This document shows positions 57,291-64,000 of a stretch of DNA of 64,000 nucleotides, piece by piece. This DNA comes from Nitrosococcus halophilus Nc 4 (GTDB lineage Bacteria > Pseudomonadota > Gammaproteobacteria > Nitrosococcales > Nitrosococcaceae), in the NCBI RefSeq assembly GCF_000024725.1, contig NC_013960.1:124001-188000 (forward strand). The letters run 5' to 3'. The translations under genes were made by a program, and so were the position numbers. The stretch's first letter is position 1; every line of letters begins with the position of its first letter. The notes under the pieces were generated by a model. The model was not told the DNA's origin and did no database searches. It was given only the letters and a program-made list of their open reading frames with translations.

Positions 57291-57418
57291 GGGGGCGATT
57301 ATAATTTTATCCTTTGGAGTGACCTACTGGCCGTGTCCATGGCGCCAAGGCGGCGTTCCTCGTGAGTGCCTATTTGCTATATAGGTATAATTATGAGTTC
57401 TACTCATCCGCTGCTTCA

Positions 57419-58521
57419 TTATGCGAGGACCGGGAACACAGGTCGTATCCGCGTTCGCACGATGTTCATCACCGCGCCGCAGCAACGGCAGGTGAGTTTT
57501 GGACGTTGTTTGACCCAAGCCAACGCTCGGCTCGGGTCGAAGCCCAGCAAAGCCTGAAGCAAGGCGATCAGACGTTTACTATTGGCGTGTAAAAAGCCGA
57601 AGTTACGAGCGCGTCGAAAGCCCTTGGGCAACACATGCTGGAGGAACAGCCACAGGAACCGGGGGCCGGGGACGGTTCGGTATTCGATTTGTTGGGTTTT
57701 ACTATTCTGGTAGCGAAAGGTGACCTGGCTATTTTCGCAGGCGATGATATCTTTTTCCTGGATCACACCTTTATAGAGATAGCGACCGAGATAGATCAGC
57801 GCCTTCTCACCGGTACCGACCGACTTGACGTCTACGACCCAGGTGTCGGGATAGCTGACGGGCAGTTCCAGTCCCGCCTGGCGAATGGCGTCGAGCAGTT
57901 TGGCGCGAAAGACCGTGGCCAGCGCCTGGTGGTTGAACAGATAGCCGGAGGGGTTCTTGCGTTTTTTACCCCCTTTGGTCCGCCACTGCTTTTTTTCTTC
58001 GTCAACGGCCGCAGCGGGCATCACCAAATGCACATGCGGGTGGTAGTCGAGACGCCGGGTATGCGTGTGCAGGACCGTAATGGGGCGCCCGGCGTGCCCT
58101 GAAGCTGCGGGTCGTTCTGACTAAATGTGCGCACGGTCTCCCAGCTACAGCGCGTCATTAAGTCATGGATCGTGCGCTGATGCTGCCAAGCCAGCGGCTT
58201 GAGTTCCTCAGGTAAGGTGAAGGTCACTAGAAAATACTCGGCGGGGACTTGTTTTTGAAGCTGACGTTCTAGCCATTGCTGGCTTTCATGGTGCTGGCAG
58301 TGCGGACAGTGGCGATGGCCGCAGGAATGCGGCACCCAGAGCTGATTATCACACTCAGCGCATTGCGCTAACAGTTGAGGACTGGATGAAGTACGACAGT
58401 CTTTCATGGCGGCCAGTGCCTGGCGATGGGAAGGCAGGATCGAAACCTGATATTGCGCCAAGAACTCGGCCTCGAAAGTGTGGATAATCGATGAGAGCAG
58501 GATCATTTGACTTTCCTCCAA
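57419..58521 (-). pseudogene. IS91-family transposase, frame broken
   Basis: N-terminal part (58521-58021): zinc-binding HSCGHRHCPHCQ and CAECDNQLW. The frame then fails near 58085-58095; in the other frame the sequence continues ITVLHTHTRRLDYHPHVHLV (HUH site), PAAAVDEEKKQWR, LIYLGRYLYKGVIQEKDI (Y-x-x-x-Y catalytic tyrosines) and the C-terminus to 57419. An indel in GCGCCCCATT is the likely cause. IS91 elements move by rolling-circle replication. The start overlaps the integrase gene end. Confidence 0.85.
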
Positions 58522-59410
58522 TCAAGAGAAAAGCCGTTCATCAGCGCATCGATGAGCTGCTTTGCCTTCTGGTTGGTATGGGAGGTCAGATGAGTGTATT
58601 TGGCGGTGGTCAGGAGGGAGTGATGACCGAGGATTTTCTGGACTTCGAGCAGGTCAACGCCGGCTTCGATCAGATGGGTGGCATAGCTGTGGCGCAGACT
58701 GTGGGGAGTGATCTTTTTTTTATTCCACAATCGGCCACCACCTGGCGTAGGGTGGTCTGCACGCCGCCACGATCGAGCGGAGTGGTGGCGCGATGAGCCG
58801 CCTTCAAGCCGCCGTGACGATTCGGAAACAATAGCACCGGATTGCGGTGCACCCGCCAGAAACGGCGTAACAGATCGAGCGTTGCCTCCGGCAGAGGAAC
58901 AAAACGGTCTTTGTGGCCTTTGGCATCGCGGATATGGACGCGCTGACGGTGCGCATCGATATCGCCCACCTCAAGACGCAGTCCTTCCCCCAGGCGCAGG
59001 CCCAGACTATAGAGGGTGAAATAGAACACCCGGTAACTGAGTGTTAGGGTCGCGCTGAACAGGCGCTGGGCTTCTTCGAGGGTGACGATATCGGGCAGGC
59101 GTTGGGCCTTCGGCGGCTTGATCAGATCCACGTTCACCCAGGGTCTGTGCAGCACGTGGGTGTAGAAGAACTTTAGCCCGTACAGATCGAGCTTGACGGC
59201 GCTCCACGAATGCGACTCCAGCAAATCGGTGAAATAGTCCGTCAACTGCTGCTCGGACAGATCCTCGATCTGATGGTCAAAGTAAACCCCGATGCGGCGG
59301 ATTGCCCGCGCATAGGCTTCGATGGTCTTCGGCTGTAGCCCCTTGAGCTTGAGGTGCTTGAGATGGGTCTGGTAGTGGCGCTTGAAATTCGCCTCGGATG
59401 ATGCTGTCAT
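58503..59410 (-). pseudogene. IS91-associated tyrosine integrase, frame shifted at A8
   Basis: MTASSEANFKRHYQTHLKHLKLKGLQPKTIEAYARAIRRI (core-binding domain) and [20 protein letters not shown] (first catalytic Arg) are in one frame to CGIKK. After eight A (minus strand; 58721-58714) the rest, [39 protein letters not shown] (Tyr), is in the -1 frame. Companion integrases of this type precede transposases in some IS91 elements. A -1 slip on the A run would restore the protein. Confidence 0.85.
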
Positions 59411-59415
59411 TGCAT

Positions 59416-59471
59416 TGTAACCTCATGATTCGTGCTTGAATGATCCCTCATATGGAGGGCGTGAGGTTACA
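59416..59471. repeat. Inverted repeat at the IS91-type element end
   Basis: TGTAACCTCA (59416-59425) and TGAGGTTACA (59462-59471), perfect 10-base arms just upstream of the integrase start. Probably part of the element end or the integrase operator. Confidence 0.65.
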
Positions 59472-59521
59472 TTTTAGATTTAATCGGGCATTGAGGCTTT
59501 TCTGCCGCGTAGCGGCTTCGT

Positions 59522-59830
59522 CCAACAATCAAATGCAGCTGACCGGCTACGCCAGCGGCTGATTTGAACCATGTGTGCTGGGTATGGCACAGAACTTGTC
59601 AGGTGAAAGTCTTGATAGCAGGTGTTTGCAAATCCGAAGGTTAGCAGAAGGGCAAGGTTAACATGGCGAGATGTTGGCTGGAGGAAGGCCAATGCAAAAC
59701 TGCGGGGCGACGAGCAGAAACCCCATCTGAGGGGTGGCCCATCCGGGACGAGTGGGCGCGTGAGGGCGAAGTTCTACCTCGAAATATCGACACTACATTC
59801 GCGGCCAGTGATCTTCGGCGTTAGGCCTTC
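59522..59830. other. Possible degenerate attC with group II intron fragment
   Basis: GTCCAACAATCAAATGCAGC and GGCTGATTTGAAC form an attC-like imperfect stem (CAAAT-G-CAGC against CAAATCAGCC, with one extrahelical G). Shortly after, TCAGGTGAAAGTCTTGATAG near 59599 and the GAGGAAGGCCAATGC region resemble domain I of bacterial group II introns, some of which insert into attC. GTTAGGC stands at 59820-59826. All low confidence. Confidence 0.3.
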
Positions 59831-59904
59831 TTGAGGCTTGTGCTGAGTGCCTATTATCTATACATTGTATTTATACATCGTTGCATCGATGGAGGAGATT
59901 ATAG

Positions 59905-60153
59905 ATGGTTCGCACTCAGATCTACTTAACAGAGATCGAGCAGCAGGCCCTACGGGTTCTTGCACGCCGTACGGGTCGTACCCAAAGTGAGCTGATCCGC
60001 GAGGCTATTGACAGGTTCATCGCGCAAGCTGAACAAACTGATCGCCGTTTGCTGCTACAGCAAGCTCGCGGCCTTTGGCAGAATCGTACCGATCTCCCTG
60101 ATTTTGCTGCTTTACGGCGCGAGTTCGATCGATCTACTTTGGAATTCGAGTAA
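59905..60153 (+). CDS. VapB-like ribbon-helix-helix antitoxin
   Basis: 82 residues: MVRTQIYLTEIEQQALRVLARRTGRTQSELIREAIDRFI is a CopG-type ribbon-helix-helix, followed by a flexible region (WQNRTDLPDFAALRREFDRS) that should wrap the toxin. Strong GGAGGAG site. Its stop overlaps the toxin start (TAATG). Two TATACAT repeats just upstream (about 59860-59878) may be the operator. Confidence 0.88.
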   Translation: MVRTQIYLTEIEQQALRVLARRTGRTQSELIREAIDRFIAQAEQTDRRLLLQQARGLWQNRTDLPDFAALRREFDRSTLEFE

Positions 60154-60542
60154 TGGCGCAACGGCTATTGCTCGATACCGATGTGCTAATTGACTATCTT
60201 CGTGGGGTACCAGTGGCTGTCAGCTATTTGGAAGGCTGTGCGGAGGTGTTGTTGATCTCAGTCATTACGGTAACGGAGCTATTTGCGGGTGTGCGTGAAG
60301 GGCGGGAGCGTACCACTCTTAGTGCCTTCCTGGGGGCTTTTGAAGTGGTACCCCTCGATCGGCCTATTGCTGAGAAGGGAGGCCTTTATCGTCGGGATTA
60401 TGGTAAGAGCCACGGGACTGGTCTTGCGGACGCTTTTATTGCTGCCACAGCCGAGCTATGTCAGGCCAAAGTTGTTACCCTGAATCGCAAGCACTTTCCT
60501 ATGCTAAAGGAGGTGCTTGTGCCTTATAAGAAGTCAGATTAA
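60153..60542 (+). CDS. vapC: VapC-like PIN-domain toxin
   Basis: 129 residues. The PIN acidic residues are in place: LLLDTDVLIDYLRG (Asp), ITVTELFAGV (Glu), GTGLADAFIAATAEL (Asp), with TLNRKHFPML after. VapC toxins cleave tRNA or rRNA in a Mg-dependent way. GCCTAAC starts right after the stop (60543-60549), and GTTAGGC lies at 59820, so the pair looks like a cassette in integron style. Confidence 0.92.
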   Translation: MAQRLLLDTDVLIDYLRGVPVAVSYLEGCAEVLLISVITVTELFAGVREGRERTTLSAFLGAFEVVPLDRPIAEKGGLYRRDYGKSHGTGLADAFIAATAELCQAKVVTLNRKHFPMLKEVLVPYKKSD

Positions 60543-60604
60543 GCCTAACAATTGTATTAACCATACTTATCGCCAGTACCGCAGATGCTCGGAAAGGTTG
60601 GAAG
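60543..60604 (+). other. Possible attC site after vapC
   Basis: GCCTAAC (60543-60549) directly follows the vapC stop; a candidate right core GTTGGAA occurs near 60597-60603. The inner arms are weak. Confidence 0.35.
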
Positions 60605-60712
60605 CACGTGGGTAAGATTGGCCATTAGCAAGAGTGAAATAAGCTGTTCTTGTCCTGCTCCGGTCGGGCTAAGTAAGCTTGAAGTTATTTTATTGCATCC
60701 TTGGCAATAAGC

Positions 60713-63619
60713 ATGGACTGGCAAGCCAATATCCACAAACTCCCCCCCCTTCTCCAGGGGCGGATTCAAAACGATCTGGCCCGCTTTCAGGAAGCGCTAG
60801 GGCAGGGTGGGTTGGAAACGGTCTTCAAAGAGAAGACGATAGGGACCCTTTGCCCTGTCTGGGCCGCCAGTGAATTTGTGGCAAGCGCCTGTATTTGTGA
60901 CCCTTCTTTGTTGCTAGGGTTGCAAGAAAGTGGCGATCTTTTTCGTCCCTACGAACCTAACGACTACGCCAAGACTCTGGAACGGCAGCTTGATGAGCTG
61001 GATAGTGAAGCGGCGCTGATGGTTGCTTTGCGGCGTTTTCGTCGCCGCGAGATGGTGCGTATTATTTGGCGTGATTTGGCGGGTTGGGCCAGCCTTGAGG
61101 AAGTCCTGGGGGAGCTCTCCCAGCTAGCCGAGGCGTGCCTCGACAGTGCTTTGGCTTTTCTCCATCGCTGGCAAAGCGAGGAGTTAGGAACCCCTCACGG
61201 CGCGGTCTCGGGTCAGCCCCAGTCCTTGGTGGTGTTGGGCATGGGGAAACTGGGGGCTTGGGAACTTAATCTCTCTTCGGATATCGACCTCATTTTTGCT
61301 TATCCCGAGTCGGGAGAGACCCGCGGCGCCCGGCGGGTCTTGAGCAACGAAGAATATTTCACTCGTCTGGCGCGGCGCTTAATCCGGGTCCTTGAAGAGC
61401 GTACGGCGGAGGGATTTGTCTTTCGGGTTGACATGCGCCTACGGCCCGATGGGGATTCGGGACCACTGGTGGCGAACTTCGACGCCATGGAAAACTACTA
61501 CCAGAATCAGGGTCGTGACTGGGAACGGTATGCCATGATCAAGGCCCGCACGGTGGCCGGTGATCGCCAGGCCGGAGCCCGTTTGATGGCCATGTTGCGG
61601 CCTTTCACTTATCGCCGCTATTTGGATTTTGGGGCCATTGAATCTTTACGCAGCATGAAGGCGATGATTGCCCAGGAACTGCGGCGGCAGGGGATTAAAG
61701 CGAATATCAAACTGGGGCCTGGAGGGATTCGGGAGATCGAATTTATTGGGCAATCCTTTCAGTTGATTCGAGGGGGGCGGGAACCGGTGCTTCAGGAGCG
61801 GGGCATCCTCCAGGTGCTGGCCTTATTGGCGGAAAAGGGCCACTTGCCCTTTTATGTCAAAGAAGAACTATGCGCCGCCTATCTGTTTCTGCGGCGGGTG
61901 GAGCATCGCCTGCAAGCTTATCGGGATGAACAAACCCATACTCTGCCAACCTCGGCGGAAAGGCGTGCCTGCCTGGCCTTTGCCATGGGCTATGGAGACT
62001 GGGAAACCTTTGCCAGTAAGCTCGACGATCACCGGCGTCGGGTCCAAGGGCATTTTGAACAGTTATTCGCCGCGCCCCATATGGACACGGCTGGCCAGAT
62101 GACGCGGGAAAAGGGGTTGGCTGAGGTCTGGTCAGGGAGTGGTCCAACGGAGTCGGTCCTCGCAACCTTAAAGGCGGCGGGCTATCATTCCCCGGAAGAA
62201 GTGGCACAGATCCTGGCCTACTTGCGTCAGTCCTATACGGTGCGGGCTCTCAGCGCTCAGGCCCGAGCTCGTTTGGATCAGTTGATGCCCTTGTTGCTGG
62301 GAGCGGTTGGCCGTACCGAGCAACCAGAGCAGTGCCTGCAGCGAGTGGTGACCTTGCTGGAGACCGTGGCGCAACGCACCGCTTACTTAGCTTTGCTGGC
62401 GGAACATCCCATGGCTTTATCCCAGCTTGTTAAGCTCTGCGCGGCCAGCCCCCTGATTGCGCGCCAGCTTACCCGCTACCCCTTGCTGTTGGATGAGTTG
62501 CTGGATCCCCGTTCCTTGTATCGCGTGCCGGACTATGAGTCCTTGGTCAAGGATTTGGGGCGATCATTGGGAGCGGTTCCCGGGGATGATTTAGAGCAAC
62601 AGATGGAGTTGCTTCGCCACTTTTGCCAGCGCCAGACGTTGCGGGTGGCCGCTGCCGATGTGACCGGGGTTTTGCCCCTGATGAAAGTGGGCGATCACTT
62701 AACTCATTTGGCGGAGGTGATCCTAAAAAAGGCCCTGGAGCTTAGTTGGCAGCACTTGACCCACCGCCATGGCCGGCCTCAACGTAGCAGCGGAGAGCAA
62801 GCAGGAGAGTACGGCTTTGCTGTCATTGGCTATGGTAAGTTGGGAGGATATGAGCTGGGCTATGGTTCCGATCTGGACCTGGTTTTCCTCCATGCCGCCC
62901 AATCCAGTGATCCCCCCACCGAAGGGGAAAAAACCTTGGATCCCATTGTCTTTTATAGCCGTTTGGGTCAGCGTTTGATCCACATGTTGCAGACTCTGAC
63001 TCCCTCCGGAAAACTCTATGAAGTGGATACTCGCCTGCGTCCCAGCGGGGCTTCGGGGCTGCTGGTCAGCAGCCTGGAGGCCTATAGTGATTACCAGCGC
63101 ACTCAAGCTTGGACTTGGGAGCATCAAGCCCTGGTTCGGGCCCGCTTCGTGGCGGGCGATGAAAGACTCGGCGCTGCCTTTGCCGCTATGCGACGGGAGA
63201 TCTTGGGGCGCCAGCGGGATCTGGCAACACTACGGGAGGAGGTTCGCGGTATGCGGACCAAGATGCGGAACCAATTGGACTGGAGTCGACCGGGCTGGTT
63301 TGACCTTAAGCAGGGCAAGGGTGGTATCGCCGATATAGAATTTATGGTCCAATATGGCGTACTTGCCTGGGCCCATGCTTACCCACAACTGCTAGAGTAC
63401 CCGGATAATATTCGGATTCTGGAAGGCTTTGCCCAGGCTGGGTTGATGGCGCCAGCAGAAAGCCTGCAGCTAGCAGATGCCTATCGCGCCTATCGGGCAG
63501 CAGCTAATCGACTCACCTTACAGGAGCAGAAGGCCCTAGTGGAGGATGAGCAATTTCGCCAGGAGCGTACCGCCGTCCAGGGGGTGTGGTCTGCGCTGCT
63601 AGAGGATGAGGCTGCCTAA
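60713..63619 (+). CDS. glnE: Glutamine synthetase adenylyltransferase/adenylyl-removing enzyme
   Basis: 968 residues from ATG 60713 (an in-frame TTG lies at 60701). Two nucleotidyltransferase domains: GMGKLGAWELNLSSDIDLIF (adenylyl-removing half, about residue 178) and GYGKLGGYELGYGSDLDLVF (adenylylating half, about 705). It adjusts glutamine synthetase activity by adding or removing AMP in response to PII, a key point of nitrogen control. Normal length; followed by ilvE after 45 bases. Confidence 0.96.
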   Translation: MDWQANIHKLPPLLQGRIQNDLARFQEALGQGGLETVFKEKTIGTLCPVWAASEFVASACICDPSLLLGLQESGDLFRPYEPNDYAKTLERQLDELDSEAALMVALRRFRRREMVRIIWRDLAGWASLEEVLGELSQLAEACLDSALAFLHRWQSEELGTPHGAVSGQPQSLVVLGMGKLGAWELNLSSDIDLIFAYPESGETRGARRVLSNEEYFTRLARRLIRVLEERTAEGFVFRVDMRLRPDGDSGPLVANFDAMENYYQNQGRDWERYAMIKARTVAGDRQAGARLMAMLRPFTYRRYLDFGAIESLRSMKAMIAQELRRQGIKANIKLGPGGIREIEFIGQSFQLIRGGREPVLQERGILQVLALLAEKGHLPFYVKEELCAAYLFLRRVEHRLQAYRDEQTHTLPTSAERRACLAFAMGYGDWETFASKLDDHRRRVQGHFEQLFAAPHMDTAGQMTREKGLAEVWSGSGPTESVLATLKAAGYHSPEEVAQILAYLRQSYTVRALSAQARARLDQLMPLLLGAVGRTEQPEQCLQRVVTLLETVAQRTAYLALLAEHPMALSQLVKLCAASPLIARQLTRYPLLLDELLDPRSLYRVPDYESLVKDLGRSLGAVPGDDLEQQMELLRHFCQRQTLRVAAADVTGVLPLMKVGDHLTHLAEVILKKALELSWQHLTHRHGRPQRSSGEQAGEYGFAVIGYGKLGGYELGYGSDLDLVFLHAAQSSDPPTEGEKTLDPIVFYSRLGQRLIHMLQTLTPSGKLYEVDTRLRPSGASGLLVSSLEAYSDYQRTQAWTWEHQALVRARFVAGDERLGAAFAAMRREILGRQRDLATLREEVRGMRTKMRNQLDWSRPGWFDLKQGKGGIADIEFMVQYGVLAWAHAYPQLLEYPDNIRILEGFAQAGLMAPAESLQLADAYRAYRAAANRLTLQEQKALVEDEQFRQERTAVQGVWSALLEDEAA

Positions 63620-63664
63620 TGACTCCTAAATGAATAACCAGGTAAGTGAAGGAGACCAAATGAA

Positions 63665-64000
63665 ATGAGCACTATGGATGACCGCGACGGCGTCATCTGG
63701 TTAGACGGCGAACTGGTGCCCTGGCGCGAAGCCCGGGTCCACGTATTAACCCACACCTTACACTATGGAATGGGCGTTTTTGAGGGGGTGCGTGCTTACA
63801 AGGCCACTCAAGGTACCGCTATTTTTCGGTTGCAGGAGCATACCGACCGTTTATTCCGCTCCGCCCATATCCTCAATATGGTCATTCCCTATGACCGGGA
63901 AACCTTGAATCAGGTCCAGCGCCTGGTGGTGCGAGAGAACGGTTTAGACACCGCTTACCTCCGTCCCATGTGCTTTTACGGTTCCGAAGGTATGGGGTTG
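63665..64000 (+). CDS. ilvE: Branched-chain amino acid aminotransferase (5' part)
   Basis: 112 residues to the window edge: MSTMDDRDGVIWLDGELVPWREARVHVLTHTLHYGMGVFEGVRAYK is the conserved fold-type IV PLP enzyme start, with FRLQEHTDRLFRSAHI and YLRPMCFYGSEGMGL following. It transfers amino groups to make Leu, Ile and Val. AAGGAG is 11 bases before ATG 63665; an ATG-AAA-TGA minigene overlaps the start. The gene order glnE-ilvE is common in gammaproteobacteria. Confidence 0.95.
   Translation, partial: MSTMDDRDGVIWLDGELVPWREARVHVLTHTLHYGMGVFEGVRAYKATQGTAIFRLQEHTDRLFRSAHILNMVIPYDRETLNQVQRLVVRENGLDTAYLRPMCFYGSEGMGL

Overview
The window looks like a chromosomal segment of a gammaproteobacterium, most probably a Nitrosococcus-like marine ammonia oxidiser. 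That name is an inference: it rests on the mix of genes (a double-length UvrA, groES/groEL behind a CIRCE box, glnE next to ilvE, PEP-CTERM proteins, Asn-rich double-glycine peptides) and not on a marker gene. Coding density is high in core blocks and falls in two accessory stretches (about 5.2-12.6 kb and 23.8-29.4 kb, the second clearly AT-rich), with a third mosaic stretch at 45.6-50.7 kb.

Layout. 1-5.8 kb: membrane proteins, an NAD-binding epimerase-like protein, a double-PAS histidine kinase and a cold-shock protein. 6.3-13.6 kb: what I read as a decaying chromosomal integron. A frameshifted integron integrase (12.6-13.6 kb, + strand) sits beside a run of almost entirely minus-strand small modules: HicAB, YefM/YoeB-like, BrnT/CopG-like and two DUF4160/DUF2442 pairs, plus a PEP-CTERM protein. 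Full or half attC-like sites follow most of them. Several modules are broken (higBA remnant, DUF4160 nonsense mutation, truncated REP-associated transposase), and a REP-like repeat has spread through the array.

13.7-21.6 kb: DNA repair genes (3-methyladenine glycosylase, 1854-residue UvrA with four ATPase modules), a DUF427 protein and a Uma2 nuclease. 21.8-25.6 kb: a locus resembling the Fap functional-amyloid system, with a coiled-coil plus beta-barrel outer-membrane protein (FapF-like), a secreted C39 peptidase (FapD-like) and three small Sec-exported proteins that share a leader-like MD-x-VTA(A)G motif. 26-29.2 kb: a secreted Ser-rich protein, a decayed TnpB gene and a large PEP-CTERM protein. 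29.4-33.3 kb: a QEGLA-motif protein, an epimerase, a monooxygenase fragment and a fatty-acid desaturase. 34-37 kb: three paralogous Asn-rich peptides with RGG double-glycine leaders around a GNAT-nitrilase fusion; two carry nearly identical sigma-54 promoters and leader hairpins. 37.5-43.6 kb: a four-gene oligopeptide ABC transporter operon.

44-50.7 kb: an RNA-binding protein, a membrane protein, an OLD-family nuclease lacking its N-terminus, and a segmental duplication of GNAT, nucleotidyltransferase and DUF29 genes, largely pseudogenised. 50.8-57.3 kb: tRNA-Phe, fxsA, groES-groEL, and a copper-resistance operon copA-copZ-cueR behind a perfect CueR box. 57.4-59.5 kb: an IS91-type element with a companion integrase, both frame-broken. 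59.8-60.6 kb: vapBC bounded by integron-like core sites. 60.7-64 kb: glnE and the start of ilvE.
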